Virus record (IMG/VR): IMGVR_UViG_3300014325_000017
Span: 1-53,223 of that record
Source of the DNA: a virus
Direction: 5' to 3' (one strand)
Length of the DNA stretch: 53,223 nucleotides
The stretch's first letter is position 1. Each line of letters begins with the position of its first letter. Shown piece by piece: positions 1-8,592 of the stretch. Under the pieces are notes generated by a model. That model did not search any database and was not told the DNA's origin. It saw only the letters and a list, made by a program, of their open reading frames with translations. The position numbers and the translations under genes were made by a program.

Positions 1-123
1 ATCAGTTTCACAACTAAATTGAACACCAAGTGTTCTTGCTTTACGATCCCAATCAACAACAAGACTATCAATAGCGATAACATTAGGGATACTATTAATA
101 TGGTTTCGCAGAATGGTTTCAAC
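1..123. repeat. Left copy of 123-bp terminal direct repeat
   Basis: Bases 1-123 are identical to 53101-53223. The baseplate wedge gene reads continuously across the join, so the repeat is the overlap of a circular contig (circularly permuted or circular DNA) rather than a gene-level duplication. A short physical terminal repeat cannot be excluded from sequence alone. Confidence 0.97.
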
Positions 124-375
124 CACTGCCATTCTTGGGTTCTTGATAAGTATGTCTTCAAGATATGGAACACCATACGTTATATCCAAGAACCACTCTC
201 CAAGAAACGACAACAGATTTATCTTGATCTGTTGAGCAACTTTATCTGCACCATCTATAGCCCAAATTGAATACTTAGGAACTTGTGGTGGTGCAGGATT
301 AACGCCAGGAGTAGGCGTAGCTGTTGTCCATACAATGTCATGAGTTATTCTGGATAGAGCTATATCAAAAGCCAT
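1..375 (-). CDS. Baseplate wedge protein, gpW/gp25-like (5' part; completed at window end)
   Basis: The ATG is at 375-373 and overlaps the TAA of the spike gene (TAATG). The protein begins MAFDIALSRITHD and reads off the left edge. On the circle it resumes at 53100 and stops at 53050, giving 141 residues. Length, the motif around EWFLDITYGVPYLEDIL, and position between the Gp138 spike and the J-like wedge protein match the gpW/T4 gp25 wedge family, which helps build the baseplate around the hub. Translational coupling to both neighbours is expected from the overlaps. Family assignment rests on these visible motifs and the context. Confidence 0.85.
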   Translation of the reverse strand, partial: MAFDIALSRITHDIVWTTATPTPGVNPAPPQVPKYSIWAIDGADKVAQQIKINLLSFLGEWFLDITYGVPYLEDILIKNPRMAVVETILRNHINSIPNVIAIDSLVVDWDRKARTLGVQFSCETD

Positions 376-1073
376 TAGACAGGCTTCCCTGTATTACCAA
401 GTCCAGGTTGCACACCAATATGGTTATGCATTTCTAGATTATAACTATTGGCTGGCGTTTGAACAGCAACAGTAGAAGCGTGCATAGTCATCGCACCACC
501 AGCATCTATATTAATGAATCCACTATTCGATGGATTTTGCATACGTAAGTAATTAGCTTTGATAATTATACCTCCATCGCTTTGAATAGTTATAGTTGCT
601 TGATCATTTCCTAATGTGATATTGTTGTCTGGATCAATGACCAAATTAGACTTGTTAAATTTCAATACAACATTCTTATCATGCCCAACAGTATCCTTCT
701 GATTAAGACCAGGAATAGCTACACAATCAGAAAGATCAAATTGTCTTGGGTCTTTAGGAGCAGCTTCATTGCCATCTAACCATCCTTCCAATGAACGTTG
801 TTGAAAGGAAAGTTTAACACCATCACCTGGTTGTAACGGCATAGTAAATGAAGCTTTACCACCTCCTGTTGTTGGCCACATAACAGGAACCTCTACAATC
901 TTAGGAGCTTCTAAAGTATCATCACTAGACAACGATTTAGGAAATGATGGAGCAACAACAGCTCGGTTTCTCACAGCATCATAACTGATTACTTTACCTG
1001 GGATAGAAGTATTTAAATCACTGAGTGATGATTCAATCATCAACTGCAATGCTTCTACAACTTCATTATACAT
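375..1073 (-). CDS. Gp138-like baseplate spike / membrane-piercing protein
   Basis: The product has 232 residues. Residues 20-100 form an OB-fold-like region (PGKVISYDAVRNRAVVAPSF, later LQPGDGVKLSF) typical of the Gp138 N-terminal domain. The middle (about 130-190) has short beta repeats (LVIDPDNNITLGND, ATITIQSDGGIIIKA) as in spike beta-helices. The C-terminus carries MHNHIGVQPG, a His-rich apex resembling metal-binding spike tips. Such proteins sit at the centre of the baseplate and pierce the outer membrane. The start follows an AGG at 9 nt; the stop overlaps the next ATG. Confidence 0.85.
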   Translation of the reverse strand: MYNEVVEALQLMIESSLSDLNTSIPGKVISYDAVRNRAVVAPSFPKSLSSDDTLEAPKIVEVPVMWPTTGGGKASFTMPLQPGDGVKLSFQQRSLEGWLDGNEAAPKDPRQFDLSDCVAIPGLNQKDTVGHDKNVVLKFNKSNLVIDPDNNITLGNDQATITIQSDGGIIIKANYLRMQNPSNSGFINIDAGGAMTMHASTVAVQTPANSYNLEMHNHIGVQPGLGNTGKPV

Positions 1074-1075
1074 TT

Positions 1076-2053
1076 TCAGAACCTATCATCATCAAATTCA
1101 TCCTCATCATTGTATCCAGTTTTATGTTCCTCACCCCTCCTGGCGCGGCCACCTTTGGTAGATGTTTGACCGGATAGTGGCTTGGCAGGATCAATAACTT
1201 TAAATTCTGACTCCCAATCTCCATCATGTGTATCTCCCCTATGTTGTATTTGTTCACAACGAAAGATGCCTTTTACATCTCTCGTATCCATCTCAACTCT
1301 ATCACCAGGATTTACTTGCGGCATTAGTAATGTCTTAAATCTCCAACCATCGAACTCTTTCAATGGATCACTCTTAGCTTTAGCGGTTTTCTTCTTGGGT
1401 TTAGCGTTACCATCTGACTGTCTACGTTCCCGTTCTGGCGATCCTACTAGACCAGAGTCAGCCGATATAACTATGCCTTGTCTAGTAGTAACCATTCGCT
1501 TTTCAATAACTTGAACATTGCCGTTTTGAATAGACCACTCCTGGCCAGCAGCTTTAGTAACTTTGTCCATTAACGTTCTAGCAGGACCAAAGAACGATAA
1601 ACCGTTCTCCCAAACAAAGTCTATTAAGTTACTAGGCATATTCAACGGCAATCCCATTTTCTTCGATACATCAGTAAGCACTTGCGACGATTTAATTTTC
1701 TTATCATAGCCAACTGAAATTGCCGTATCGCGTATCTCCTGGCCGCCATCTGCGAGTTCAAATTCTGTAACGATATCTGGTAAGTCATATCTTGACCATG
1801 CCACTGTTACATTGCCATTGAAGATCAGAATAGGTCCATCCTGTTCAGCATAACCAGCATAAAGAATACAGCGTGTATCTGGCTTCTCACATAGTTCTCT
1901 TGAAGACTTCTGCATATTCCATATCTGTATCTTATTGCTATTAGGATTTTTCTTAGCAGTCTTTACAATGTCAAACGTTATCCGCAAATCGGTTATCTCA
2001 ACACCGTTGTTGCCTTGTCCTACCTGCAATCTGTATACACGATCAAACAGCAA
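1076..2053 (-). CDS. Baseplate hub protein (gpD/gp27-like)
   Basis: The product has 325 residues and starts at a TTG overlapping the 3' end of the upstream gene. The N-terminal half (VYRLQVGQGNNGVEITDLRITFDI, IWNMQKSSREL, LYAGYAEQDGPILIFNGNV) is the pattern of hub proteins that trimerise above the spike in simple myoviruses. The C-terminal third is basic, then acidic and low-complexity (KPKKKTAKAKS, ending EDEFDDDRF). It lies directly upstream of the Gp138 spike, as expected for the hub. Start is uncertain. Confidence 0.75.
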   Translation of the reverse strand: MLFDRVYRLQVGQGNNGVEITDLRITFDIVKTAKKNPNSNKIQIWNMQKSSRELCEKPDTRCILYAGYAEQDGPILIFNGNVTVAWSRYDLPDIVTEFELADGGQEIRDTAISVGYDKKIKSSQVLTDVSKKMGLPLNMPSNLIDFVWENGLSFFGPARTLMDKVTKAAGQEWSIQNGNVQVIEKRMVTTRQGIVISADSGLVGSPERERRQSDGNAKPKKKTAKAKSDPLKEFDGWRFKTLLMPQVNPGDRVEMDTRDVKGIFRCEQIQHRGDTHDGDWESEFKVIDPAKPLSGQTSTKGGRARRGEEHKTGYNDEDEFDDDRF

Positions 2054-2414
2054 GTGCTACATTCCTATATTGCGACCATACGCCCGCATCTATTAGTTCT
2101 TGAACTGTGTGATAAACTAATGAGTATTTAGCTGATAAGAAACCATCTTTTGGAACAGGACCGTTTCTAAAATGAGCGGAAATAACTTCTAATTCTCCTG
2201 GCGGCATATCGGCATATCTAAACTGCCAAGTCAAAGGCCAGTTAGGAGATAGAGCTATACCATCAACAACAGTAGCATAAGCAGCATTACGAACAGCCAT
2301 AGACCAATACTTGCCAGACTCATTCCAATCGAGCACAATATAGAACAAGATATTATCAAGCACTATTTCTATCGCCTGACTATTCTCATCAGCAACTTCA
2401 ATGAGCAGTGGCAA
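2043..2414 (-). CDS. Baseplate plug protein (DUF6983-like)
   Basis: A small protein of about 123 residues between the Dit-like and hub genes. I prefer the TTG at 2414 because GGGAG lies 8 nt upstream; the frame is open a few codons further. The sequence (PLLIEVADENSQAIEIVLDN, later NWPLTWQFRYADMPPGELEVI and a C-terminal YHTVQELID) resembles the short beta-rich plug proteins that close the central channel in small contractile baseplates. It overlaps both neighbours, consistent with coupled translation. Family call is from memory of motif and gene order. Confidence 0.6.
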   Translation of the reverse strand: MPLLIEVADENSQAIEIVLDNILFYIVLDWNESGKYWSMAVRNAAYATVVDGIALSPNWPLTWQFRYADMPPGELEVISAHFRNGPVPKDGFLSAKYSLVYHTVQELIDAGVWSQYRNVALAV

Positions 2415-3126
2415 AGATACTACTCCCAAAATAGTTTATCATTCTGCTTGGTGGAACTGGTGGTGTAGGCGGATTAACTCCCCACGGTCCTTCCCATTTC
2501 GTTCCTCTAGCCCATTGTCCAGGAACACTTACGTCTTTATTGGATGTGCTATTACCATTGTTTGAAGTTTTCTTTTCAGTCTTACCAGTCTTACCTTTAG
2601 CACCATCCTGGCCAGAAGCTTTCTCTGGTGGTAGATCAGTTTGCTTTAGTGTTACCTTTTTAATTTTGCGTAGTGTTGCATTTATCTGAAGCCATTGACC
2701 ACCAGTGTTGTTACTATTAGAGCGGTCAAGAGTGAGAGTGGTAAAAGCCATTTCTTCATAACGGCCTAATCCAGTAACAACAGTAATAGGCTTGCGATCT
2801 TTATGCATAGTTCTAAGCTGATCAATAGCATTGATCAATTTAGAATAACACAGTGGACCAAACTCAACTCCGAATGATCCACCGGAAGAAATAGATTGAG
2901 CAATACCAGACAAAGATATTTGAGATGAGCCGGCAGAGATAGCACCAGTTATAGTTATCTCTTCTTGGTTCTGAACAATGTGGTCACTAATTTCCCCATC
3001 GCCTGTTTCAATGGGATACATAGTAACTTTACTTGGTAGATTAATTTGTTCAGATACTAGCACATCAAGGAACAAAGCCCCCAATTGGCTTTGCTGATTT
3101 TGGAAGAACATACTGAACAAACTCAA
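2398..3126 (-). CDS. Dit-like phage tail / baseplate hub protein
   Basis: The product has 242 residues. The N-terminal 150 residues (LDVLVSEQINLPSKVTMYPIETGDGEISDHIVQNQEEITITG, shown here only as landmarks: YPIETGDGEISDHI and EEITITG) match the Dit-like N-terminal domain of contractile baseplates. A flexible Lys/Ser/Asn-rich linker (about 155-195) precedes a Pro-rich stretch (VNPPTPPVPPSR). The TTG at 3126 has AAGGGAC about 10 nt upstream; an ATG at 3111 is an alternative. Located between tape measure and plug, it likely links tube to baseplate. Confidence 0.7.
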   Translation of the reverse strand: MSLFSMFFQNQQSQLGALFLDVLVSEQINLPSKVTMYPIETGDGEISDHIVQNQEEITITGAISAGSSQISLSGIAQSISSGGSFGVEFGPLCYSKLINAIDQLRTMHKDRKPITVVTGLGRYEEMAFTTLTLDRSNSNNTGGQWLQINATLRKIKKVTLKQTDLPPEKASGQDGAKGKTGKTEKKTSNNGNSTSNKDVSVPGQWARGTKWEGPWGVNPPTPPVPPSRMINYFGSSIFATAH

Positions 3127-3256
3127 AGATCAATGTCCCTTCTTGTTTGCATTTGTTACAGTTGTAGCCATAGTAAGTAATGCCATGCCTAATACATTCA
3201 TTGCGTTGCAGCTTCGGTTCTGGGCATAGAGGTAACGATTTGTTTGGCAATTGCAT
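3065..3256 (-). CDS. Possible small zinc-ribbon-like ORF between tape measure and Dit-like genes
   Basis: A 63-residue frame bridges the 71-nt gap between the tape measure stop (3198) and the Dit-like start (3126), overlapping both. It has CIRHGITYYGYNCNKC, a Cys/His pattern compatible with metal binding. Against it: no clear ribosome site, and an alternative 22-codon frame beginning at the ATGA overlap of the tape measure stop (MNVLGMALLTMATT) could be used instead. Tentative. Confidence 0.3.
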   Translation of the reverse strand: MQLPNKSLPLCPEPKLQRNECIRHGITYYGYNCNKCKQEGTLIFEFVQYVLPKSAKPIGGFVP

Positions 3257-5102
3257 CAGACGTTGCCTTCCCTATATCCGTCAGCTTTTGCTGAATAATA
3301 CTAGCGACCATTGATTGATCTTCTGTAGTGACGGTTATATTGTTCGTTGGACTATGGTTAACAGTAACGCTCTGATTACGGTTATCAGTTGTCGATGGTT
3401 TAGCTAATGCACCAGGACCAATTTTAGTTGGGTCTGTTACTTCTGCTCCTGGCGCTGCACTTGGCCACAACCATTCGCCAAGCTTACCCATTCCTGGCTT
3501 CATATATTTGAATGATTGGAAAGTATCAGAAAGCCATTTGTCAATACTCTCAGCTGTCTTATCTTGGGCTTTATTGATGCTTGGAAAATGCTTGTCGATA
3601 TATTGTTGTGTATACTCGAAAGCTAATCCAAATCCAAGACCAGAAGCCGGACCACCAAACTTAGTAGTAACTCTTGGACCACCACCAGCTAAAGGTAATG
3701 CACCTTGTCCTGATGGAACGGGTTCAGTAGCAGGAGTTGGTTTTGCACCTTTACCACCAACAGCATCAGCGGCAGGTTTACCACCAGCTACAACATCTTT
3801 TGCGGCAGTTAATGCACGGCCAAGCGGCCTTAGTATTGTTAGCCAAGTGCCGAACAAAAATCCAACAGCTATAACAGCACCACCTATTGCCAAAACTTTT
3901 GCGCTAGTATCCTCAAGTAATATATTGAAGTCTTTTAAAGCAGCCGACCAATCTCCCTTAACAAGATCAGCAATAAATCTTGGTCCAGCAAATATATCAA
4001 GCTTCTTAAAGTTCTCTGTGAGTTGATCGAATGGGCCTACCCAAGAACCAATAAACGAACCTTTACCTTGTATCCAATAAACCAAATCTTGAATAGCAAA
4101 ACCAACAGCAACAATAGAGGCAGCTAGCAATATCCAAGGCCAATTAGCAGCAAGTGTTGCCGCCGCCCATCTACCTGTCCATATAGTTGCTAGAGTTAAC
4201 TGGCGAATAAGCCAAGGACCAAGAGCAACAGCAAGAGCATAACCAAGAACTTCTACTAGTTGCTTGATTTGAATGACTTCACGATTGAACCACTTAATGC
4301 CATTAACAATTATATCAACCAACCATTTAATGGTTGTTCCTAATATAACCGATACTCTTGTTGTCTTAAGTAGCTCCGCAATTAATGGCGTTATTTGATT
4401 GCGCGCATAAGCAAATGCGCGGCCTATTGTATATGGCGCTTTAGAAAATCGTTCATTTAATGCTTCACTTGGTCTAGCCAAAGCTTGCATAAAAACTTCA
4501 GCAGTTATCTTACCTTCTTTAGCTAATGCTCTTAGTCCATCTTCATCTGTTTTAAAGTATTCTTCAAGTAAGACCAATGCAGATTGAGAGGCGTTCTGTA
4601 GCATTCCAATCATTCTTGGAGATGCTTTACCCATTACGTCTATACGCTCAATAAGAGCAAACATCCTTTGCGATTGCTCTTCAGAAGCCTTGTCTACTCT
4701 TAAGGCTTTATAAACGTTCTCAGTTGCTCTAAGTAAATCCTCTTGGGATAACTTACCTTCACGACTGTTCTGCAAGAACTCTCTAAAGGTATCAGCTACC
4801 TTAGCATATTCAACACCTAACGCATTTGCTATTTCAAGCGTGCGATCCATCGCAGCGTTAACCTCATCTTGTGGTCTAGCAAGATTGTTTAACTGCGAAC
4901 GTATCTTGTTTATTTCTTTACCAGTATCTAATAGCCCATCAATAAACTCATAGATTTTTTCAGCACCAAACGCTAGACCCATTGCGCTAGCAAAGCCTAG
5001 CGTCATACTTTTTATGCGTTGAAAGCCAGCCTCATATTGATTGAGTCCGGCTTCATCAACCTTATAGCCAAGCGTCGTTATTAATGTGCGAACAATCGCC
5101 AT
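3198..5102 (-). CDS. Tail tape measure protein
   Basis: The product has 634 residues. The N-terminus (VRTLITTLGYKVDEAGLNQYE) and the helical region that follows are typical of tape measures of this group. Several hydrophobic segments occur around residues 280-350 and 410-430 (VLGYALAVALGPWLI, WILLAASIVAVGFAI, VLAIGGAVIAVGFLFG). A Gly/Pro/Ala-rich linker lies near 440-480. The C-terminus has VNHSPTNNITVTTEDQSMV, a common tape measure ending. It sets tail length. Its ATG overlaps the preceding TAA (TAATG). Confidence 0.9.
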   Translation of the reverse strand: MAIVRTLITTLGYKVDEAGLNQYEAGFQRIKSMTLGFASAMGLAFGAEKIYEFIDGLLDTGKEINKIRSQLNNLARPQDEVNAAMDRTLEIANALGVEYAKVADTFREFLQNSREGKLSQEDLLRATENVYKALRVDKASEEQSQRMFALIERIDVMGKASPRMIGMLQNASQSALVLLEEYFKTDEDGLRALAKEGKITAEVFMQALARPSEALNERFSKAPYTIGRAFAYARNQITPLIAELLKTTRVSVILGTTIKWLVDIIVNGIKWFNREVIQIKQLVEVLGYALAVALGPWLIRQLTLATIWTGRWAAATLAANWPWILLAASIVAVGFAIQDLVYWIQGKGSFIGSWVGPFDQLTENFKKLDIFAGPRFIADLVKGDWSAALKDFNILLEDTSAKVLAIGGAVIAVGFLFGTWLTILRPLGRALTAAKDVVAGGKPAADAVGGKGAKPTPATEPVPSGQGALPLAGGGPRVTTKFGGPASGLGFGLAFEYTQQYIDKHFPSINKAQDKTAESIDKWLSDTFQSFKYMKPGMGKLGEWLWPSAAPGAEVTDPTKIGPGALAKPSTTDNRNQSVTVNHSPTNNITVTTEDQSMVASIIQQKLTDIGKATSDAIAKQIVTSMPRTEAATQ

Positions 5103-5287
5103 TAAATTTTTTCACGCACAACGATAACCAATTCAGAACTAGGATTAAAGCTTGGAAGCAACCGGATTATTTGTGGCGCTAATCCAGCTTGAACAAGGTT
5201 TTCAAATTCAGGTTGCAGAAGTTGGTTCTTCTTAAGTATATCTTCAAACGCATCTGCTGTTTGTGAAAGGCATTCTTCAGGCGACAT
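5102..5287 (-). CDS. Small conserved tail protein upstream of tape measure
   Basis: A 61-residue protein. The ATG at 5287 has GGGG 8 nt upstream and begins MSPEECLSQTADAFEDIL; the longer open frame from 5311 would lie inside the chaperone extension and is less likely. It sits between the tail chaperone pair and the tape measure, and its stop overlaps the tape measure ATG. I do not recognise a family. Predominantly helical, ending with SELVIVVREKI. Confidence 0.6.
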   Translation of the reverse strand: MSPEECLSQTADAFEDILKKNQLLQPEFENLVQAGLAPQIIRLLPSFNPSSELVIVVREKI

Positions 5288-5288
5288 A

Positions 5289-5914
5289 CTACGTTCCCCT
5301 TTTAGCTTCATCCATTTCTCTCTGCTCCATAGCGGATCGCATATCCATTAGAGCGTTGAGCTTTAACAAATCAATTACATCAACCTCCCCATTCTTGACT
5401 TCGCTAATGCTAACTAATCCCTCTAATATTGGTCGCCAGATAAATATCTCTTCAGCAAAATCTTCACGCAGAACACCTAATGAATTGCCGTGCTTTCTTG
5501 GACCTGACCAATAAGGGTTCTGCCTCGCGTAAAAAGATCAGCGTAATTATACCTCAATACTTCAAAGACAATATATACAACATCGTATATACCATCTATC
5601 GCCATGTTTAATGCGCCTTCATCAAGCCTTGAAGGTTCAGAGTTATCAATAACAACTGAAACAAAATCAGGGTTCAATACCTTCTTAACAAGATCAACTA
5701 GTGAATCTCCATCTAAGCTTTTAGAGATTTGGTTAACAGCAGTATTAAGAGCCTCGGAGTTAGCTTCCGCATCTCTTGCCTCCATGATAGCAGCCAATGG
5801 TGCAAGAAACTTCTTCTGAACTTCACCTAATACTTTCAATGAAAGGAATGCATCAAATCTCCTAACGTAAACTCTATTGCCGTTATCAAGTTTAAACTCG
5901 TGTCTTGTCGGCAT
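5289..5914 (-). CDS. Tail assembly chaperone, long form by predicted -1 frameshift
   Basis: Slipping -1 at CTTTTTA (5530-5536) joins ...NYADLF to YARQNPYWSGPRKHGNS and then LGVLREDFAEEIFIWRPILEG, running about 80 codons to a TAG at 5291-5289. The extension has no good start of its own, exactly fills the otherwise empty 165-nt gap, and is protein-like. This is the organisation of lambda G/GT-type chaperone pairs, where a minor frameshift product is essential for tail length control. The heptamer is not a perfect X XXY YYZ site, so the exact slip point is inferred. Confidence 0.75.
5477..5914 (-). CDS. Tail assembly chaperone, short form
   Basis: The product has 145 residues, starting MPTRHEFKLDNGNRVYVRRFDAF, with a helical middle and ending GQVQESTAIH. 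It lies between the tube protein and the tape measure, the standard position of tail assembly chaperones that hold the tape measure during tube polymerisation. Near its 3' end, at 5530-5536, the coding strand reads CTTTTTA, a slippery run from which the -1 frame gives a long in-frame extension (separate entry). The ATG overlaps nothing and follows the tube gene by 3 nt. Confidence 0.8.
   Translation of the reverse strand: MPTRHEFKLDNGNRVYVRRFDAFLSLKVLGEVQKKFLAPLAAIMEARDAEANSEALNTAVNQISKSLDGDSLVDLVKKVLNPDFVSVVIDNSEPSRLDEGALNMAIDGIYDVVYIVFEVLRYNYADLFTRGRTLIGQVQESTAIH
5530..5536 (-). promoter_or_regulatory. Predicted -1 ribosomal slippery site
   Basis: The coding strand reads GAT CTT TTT ACG. 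A -1 slip on the T5 run gives GAT CTT TTT TAC GCG and enters the extension frame. This supports expression of the long chaperone. Confidence 0.6.
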
Positions 5915-5917
5915 AAG

Positions 5918-6373
5918 TTATGCCGCCTGTGAGAATGCATTACCACCAATCATATATACAGATGGATTACCAGTATGAATAGCCCACGCGCGCGTAGCTA
6001 CTTCTTTGCCAAATTCTGCTGTGGCAGGCTTAACAATCCAAGCAGAAGATGCGGCAAACAAAGTTTCACCACACAAGTCTTGCACAAGGATTGGTCCCAT
6101 TAGACCACCACAAGTTAGAATGTCAGTGCTGAACATAGTAGAAAGAAAGTCATTGGAAATAGAAGTCTGTTGTAGAGTAACAGTTACCGTGCAACGTCTA
6201 TCTGAATTAACAGCACGGGCAATCTCACCATCAGCACCAACTTGGGTAGTCACGCCATCGTTCTGCATTTCAATACTTACAAATGTCCCATCAGCATAAC
6301 CCGTCAATGGAACACCATTAAACACAACCAAAATCTTAGCTGCATTGTAAGTGCGAACAACACCATTAGGCAT
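5918..6373 (-). CDS. Tail tube protein (DUF3277-like)
   Basis: A 151-residue protein with the beta-rich pattern of phage tubes: VPLTGYADGTFVSIEMQNDG near the start, then RRCTVTVTLQQTSISNDFLS. It immediately follows the sheath gene, the usual sheath-tube order. A GGGAGA lies 5-6 nt before the ATG. It polymerises into the inner tail tube through which DNA passes. Length and order fit the DUF3277 family well. Confidence 0.8.
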   Translation of the reverse strand: MPNGVVRTYNAAKILVVFNGVPLTGYADGTFVSIEMQNDGVTTQVGADGEIARAVNSDRRCTVTVTLQQTSISNDFLSTMFSTDILTCGGLMGPILVQDLCGETLFAASSAWIVKPATAEFGKEVATRAWAIHTGNPSVYMIGGNAFSQAA

Positions 6374-6386
6374 TCACTGTCTCCCC

Positions 6387-7481
6387 TTATGCTGCGACAG
6401 AAGCAACTGGCAAGTTCTCGTAAGTCAAGGTTCCCTGTATTTGCACAACATGAATTGCGCCAGCAAGCCTAGCAGTAAAGTATACATCTTGCAGGATACG
6501 TGTTGCCTTTACATTAGGTGGAACTGTAGCTGCAAGTGGAACAGAGATTGTATAACTTGGGATAATGTTACCATCCAGGTCTACTTCTGCCGGTGCAATG
6601 CCACCACGGAAGACGCCACGATCCAATGATTGCTGTAGTCTAGAGCGAATAACAGCAATGCCAGGGTCAGTATAAGGAATACGGTTATCAACCAACTGTT
6701 GAAAGATATTGACTTTGATTTCATCGCAAAGCCAATCACGGAAACGGATTACATCAATCCATTCTCCACCAGCAGTCTTACCATTTTGAGTAATAGCTAT
6801 ATTGCGGAATGGTTCAAATGTATTGCCGTTCTTAGCAAATACATTTTGTGCTGTTGTCTCTGGCAAGAACAAGGAATCAACATTGGTCAAACGTTGATTA
6901 GCCCAAGTCTCCTGGCCCGGATATTTGGTGAAACTCTTAGCAGCGATAGCAACATCAGGAAACTCTTCAGGTTCCGAATGATACCACCATGCGGTCCTAA
7001 AGAGATTGGCTGTCTTCAATGTTGCTGCTGTTGATGTAGTATCTGTGCCAGCGGCAGACGCATTAGTAGGATCAGACAAAACAGTTACGAAAATCTTTTC
7101 ATGAGCCTCAACCCAATTACCGATATCTTCTGCTCTAGTTTCATTGTGAGTTACATCACAGATACCATACCAATCGGAGTTCTCATCAATCAATGCTGAC
7201 AAGTCATCAGCAACAAGAGCAGCATTGTTATCCTTACCAATGAACAATCTTGGTGGATGTGGGATTTGACTAAAGAATACTTGTGCAGCTAGATAAATTG
7301 GATCAGTAGCAACAACGCCAAAATCGTCAATAAGTTGATCAGCATCGGTAATAATATTAACAACACTTCCATCACTGGACGTATACGGTCCGAACAAAAG
7401 CAAGTCCGAAAAGTTAAGTGAGGTAATACCCGCCGTCTGTAGAGAGATTTGAACATTTACCACACGATCAATGTTAGCCAT
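6387..7481 (-). CDS. Contractile tail sheath protein (DUF3383-like)
   Basis: A 364-residue protein starting MANIDRVVNVQISLQTAGI, with LLLFGPYTSSDGSVVNIITDADQ and the motif VAAQVFFSQ-type segment (IYLAAQVFFSQIPHPPRLFIG). The C-terminal part has RLQQSLDRGVFRGGIAP and a beta-rich end (VVQIQGTLTYENL). These are hallmarks of DUF3383 sheath-like proteins. Its presence defines the phage as a myovirus morphotype. GGGAG precedes the ATG. Confidence 0.85.
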   Translation of the reverse strand: MANIDRVVNVQISLQTAGITSLNFSDLLLFGPYTSSDGSVVNIITDADQLIDDFGVVATDPIYLAAQVFFSQIPHPPRLFIGKDNNAALVADDLSALIDENSDWYGICDVTHNETRAEDIGNWVEAHEKIFVTVLSDPTNASAAGTDTTSTAATLKTANLFRTAWWYHSEPEEFPDVAIAAKSFTKYPGQETWANQRLTNVDSLFLPETTAQNVFAKNGNTFEPFRNIAITQNGKTAGGEWIDVIRFRDWLCDEIKVNIFQQLVDNRIPYTDPGIAVIRSRLQQSLDRGVFRGGIAPAEVDLDGNIIPSYTISVPLAATVPPNVKATRILQDVYFTARLAGAIHVVQIQGTLTYENLPVASVAA

Positions 7482-7496
7482 TACAGTCTCCCGTTG

Positions 7497-7988
7497 TTAA
7501 CCCATTCTCCGAGCAGCCATGAAGCCATGTGCTGTAACTGTGCCTTGGTCAGCGTCAGCATATACACCAAGATATACTGTAGTTGTAGTTGATACACTAA
7601 GTCTAGTTGGTGGTAACGTTAATGAAGTCGTCATACCTGCCGATGCTGTAGAATTGGTTGCTAACCCACCATTAGTTCCATCAGGTTCAGTTACAGCAAC
7701 AGTATTAATCCAACTTCTTACTTCCATGTTACTGCTTTGAGTAGTGCTCTGAAAGTAAGAAGCGCCAACAATATCCCAATCACCTATGCCTAAATCCATA
7801 GTAACTAGATCAACCCTAGTTTGATTGGTCAAAGTTATCCTGGCCCCAGGAGCTACTGAGTTATTAACATACGTTCCTATAACTTGTAGTGCTTCAATTT
7901 CATCTTTCGCATGTTGGAAGTTTTGCCTTACATCTATTGTAAGAGCTTCACCTTGAGGTGGTTTAGTCGGATCAATTTGACTGGACAT
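7497..7988 (-). CDS. Structural protein with tail-fibre-type N-terminus
   Basis: A 163-residue protein. The N-terminus (MSSQIDPTKPPQGEALTIDVRQNFQ) is closely similar in pattern to that of the split fibre gene at 49621-50779 ([20 protein letters not shown]). The rest is Ser/Thr-rich and beta-like, ending in TVTAHGFMAARRMG. It lies between the neck/terminator and sheath genes. The shared N-terminus suggests a common attachment or trimerisation module. A decoration or neck-fibre role is inference. Confidence 0.65.
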   Translation of the reverse strand: MSSQIDPTKPPQGEALTIDVRQNFQHAKDEIEALQVIGTYVNNSVAPGARITLTNQTRVDLVTMDLGIGDWDIVGASYFQSTTQSSNMEVRSWINTVAVTEPDGTNGGLATNSTASAGMTTSLTLPPTRLSVSTTTTVYLGVYADADQGTVTAHGFMAARRMG

Positions 7989-8592
7989 AATCCCACCTTG
8001 TTGTTTCTGAATCCCAATTCGTTGTCATGCTATCCCATGATGTTTCATTTTCCGTTGGATAAATAATATCTATCTCTTCATGACAGTATACTGAACCTGT
8101 AGCTGCGCCGGTATATTCACCATCAATGATAACCTTATTGATAAAGCCAACATCATCCTTATAATGATCAGTATAGTAATAATCAAATTGGTAAATTGAT
8201 CTATCTTCAAACTGCGAATTGTTCAATAATGCTGGCATTCTTTGCAGCATCAAGCGATTGCCGATAGCAACATCTAATTCCATTTGCTTATCTACTGAAG
8301 AGTTACCAGCCAGAGCCATAGCAACTTTGCTGGCTATACGATCAGAGTTAGGACCACAGTAAAACTGCAAGCTCACTGTTGCTCTACGCCAGGAGCCAAT
8401 AACCTGAAAGCCGTTTTCATCAATGTATGGGTCTGCTACTTCAAAATTAGGAATATCGTTATCAGTATAGTCTATCACCACATAGGGTTTATCTACTCTG
8501 GGGGCATTCTGATATGACCAGATAATCCTCAAATTTAGAGCGTTCATCGTATTGATTGTATAGTCTAATAGTTCAAAGATACCGGGTATCAT
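7972..8592 (-). CDS. Neck / tail terminator-like protein (LIC_12616-like)
   Basis: A 206-residue protein with NLRIIWSYQNAPRVDKPYVVID near the N-terminus and WRRATVSLQFYCG in the middle, the pattern of proteins that cap the tail tube and join it to the head in this phage type. Near the C-terminus are three Trp-containing repeats (SWDSMTTNWDSETTRWD). Its ATG overlaps the previous stop (ATGA). Confidence 0.6.
   Translation of the reverse strand: MIPGIFELLDYTINTMNALNLRIIWSYQNAPRVDKPYVVIDYTDNDIPNFEVADPYIDENGFQVIGSWRRATVSLQFYCGPNSDRIASKVAMALAGNSSVDKQMELDVAIGNRLMLQRMPALLNNSQFEDRSIYQFDYYYTDHYKDDVGFINKVIIDGEYTGAATGSVYCHEEIDIIYPTENETSWDSMTTNWDSETTRWDYVQSN

Noticed and set aside
3508-4026. Plus-strand frame of 172 codons opposite the tape measure gene
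   Set aside because: Antisense shadow of the Gly/Pro/Ala-rich tape measure linker, with no ribosome site.
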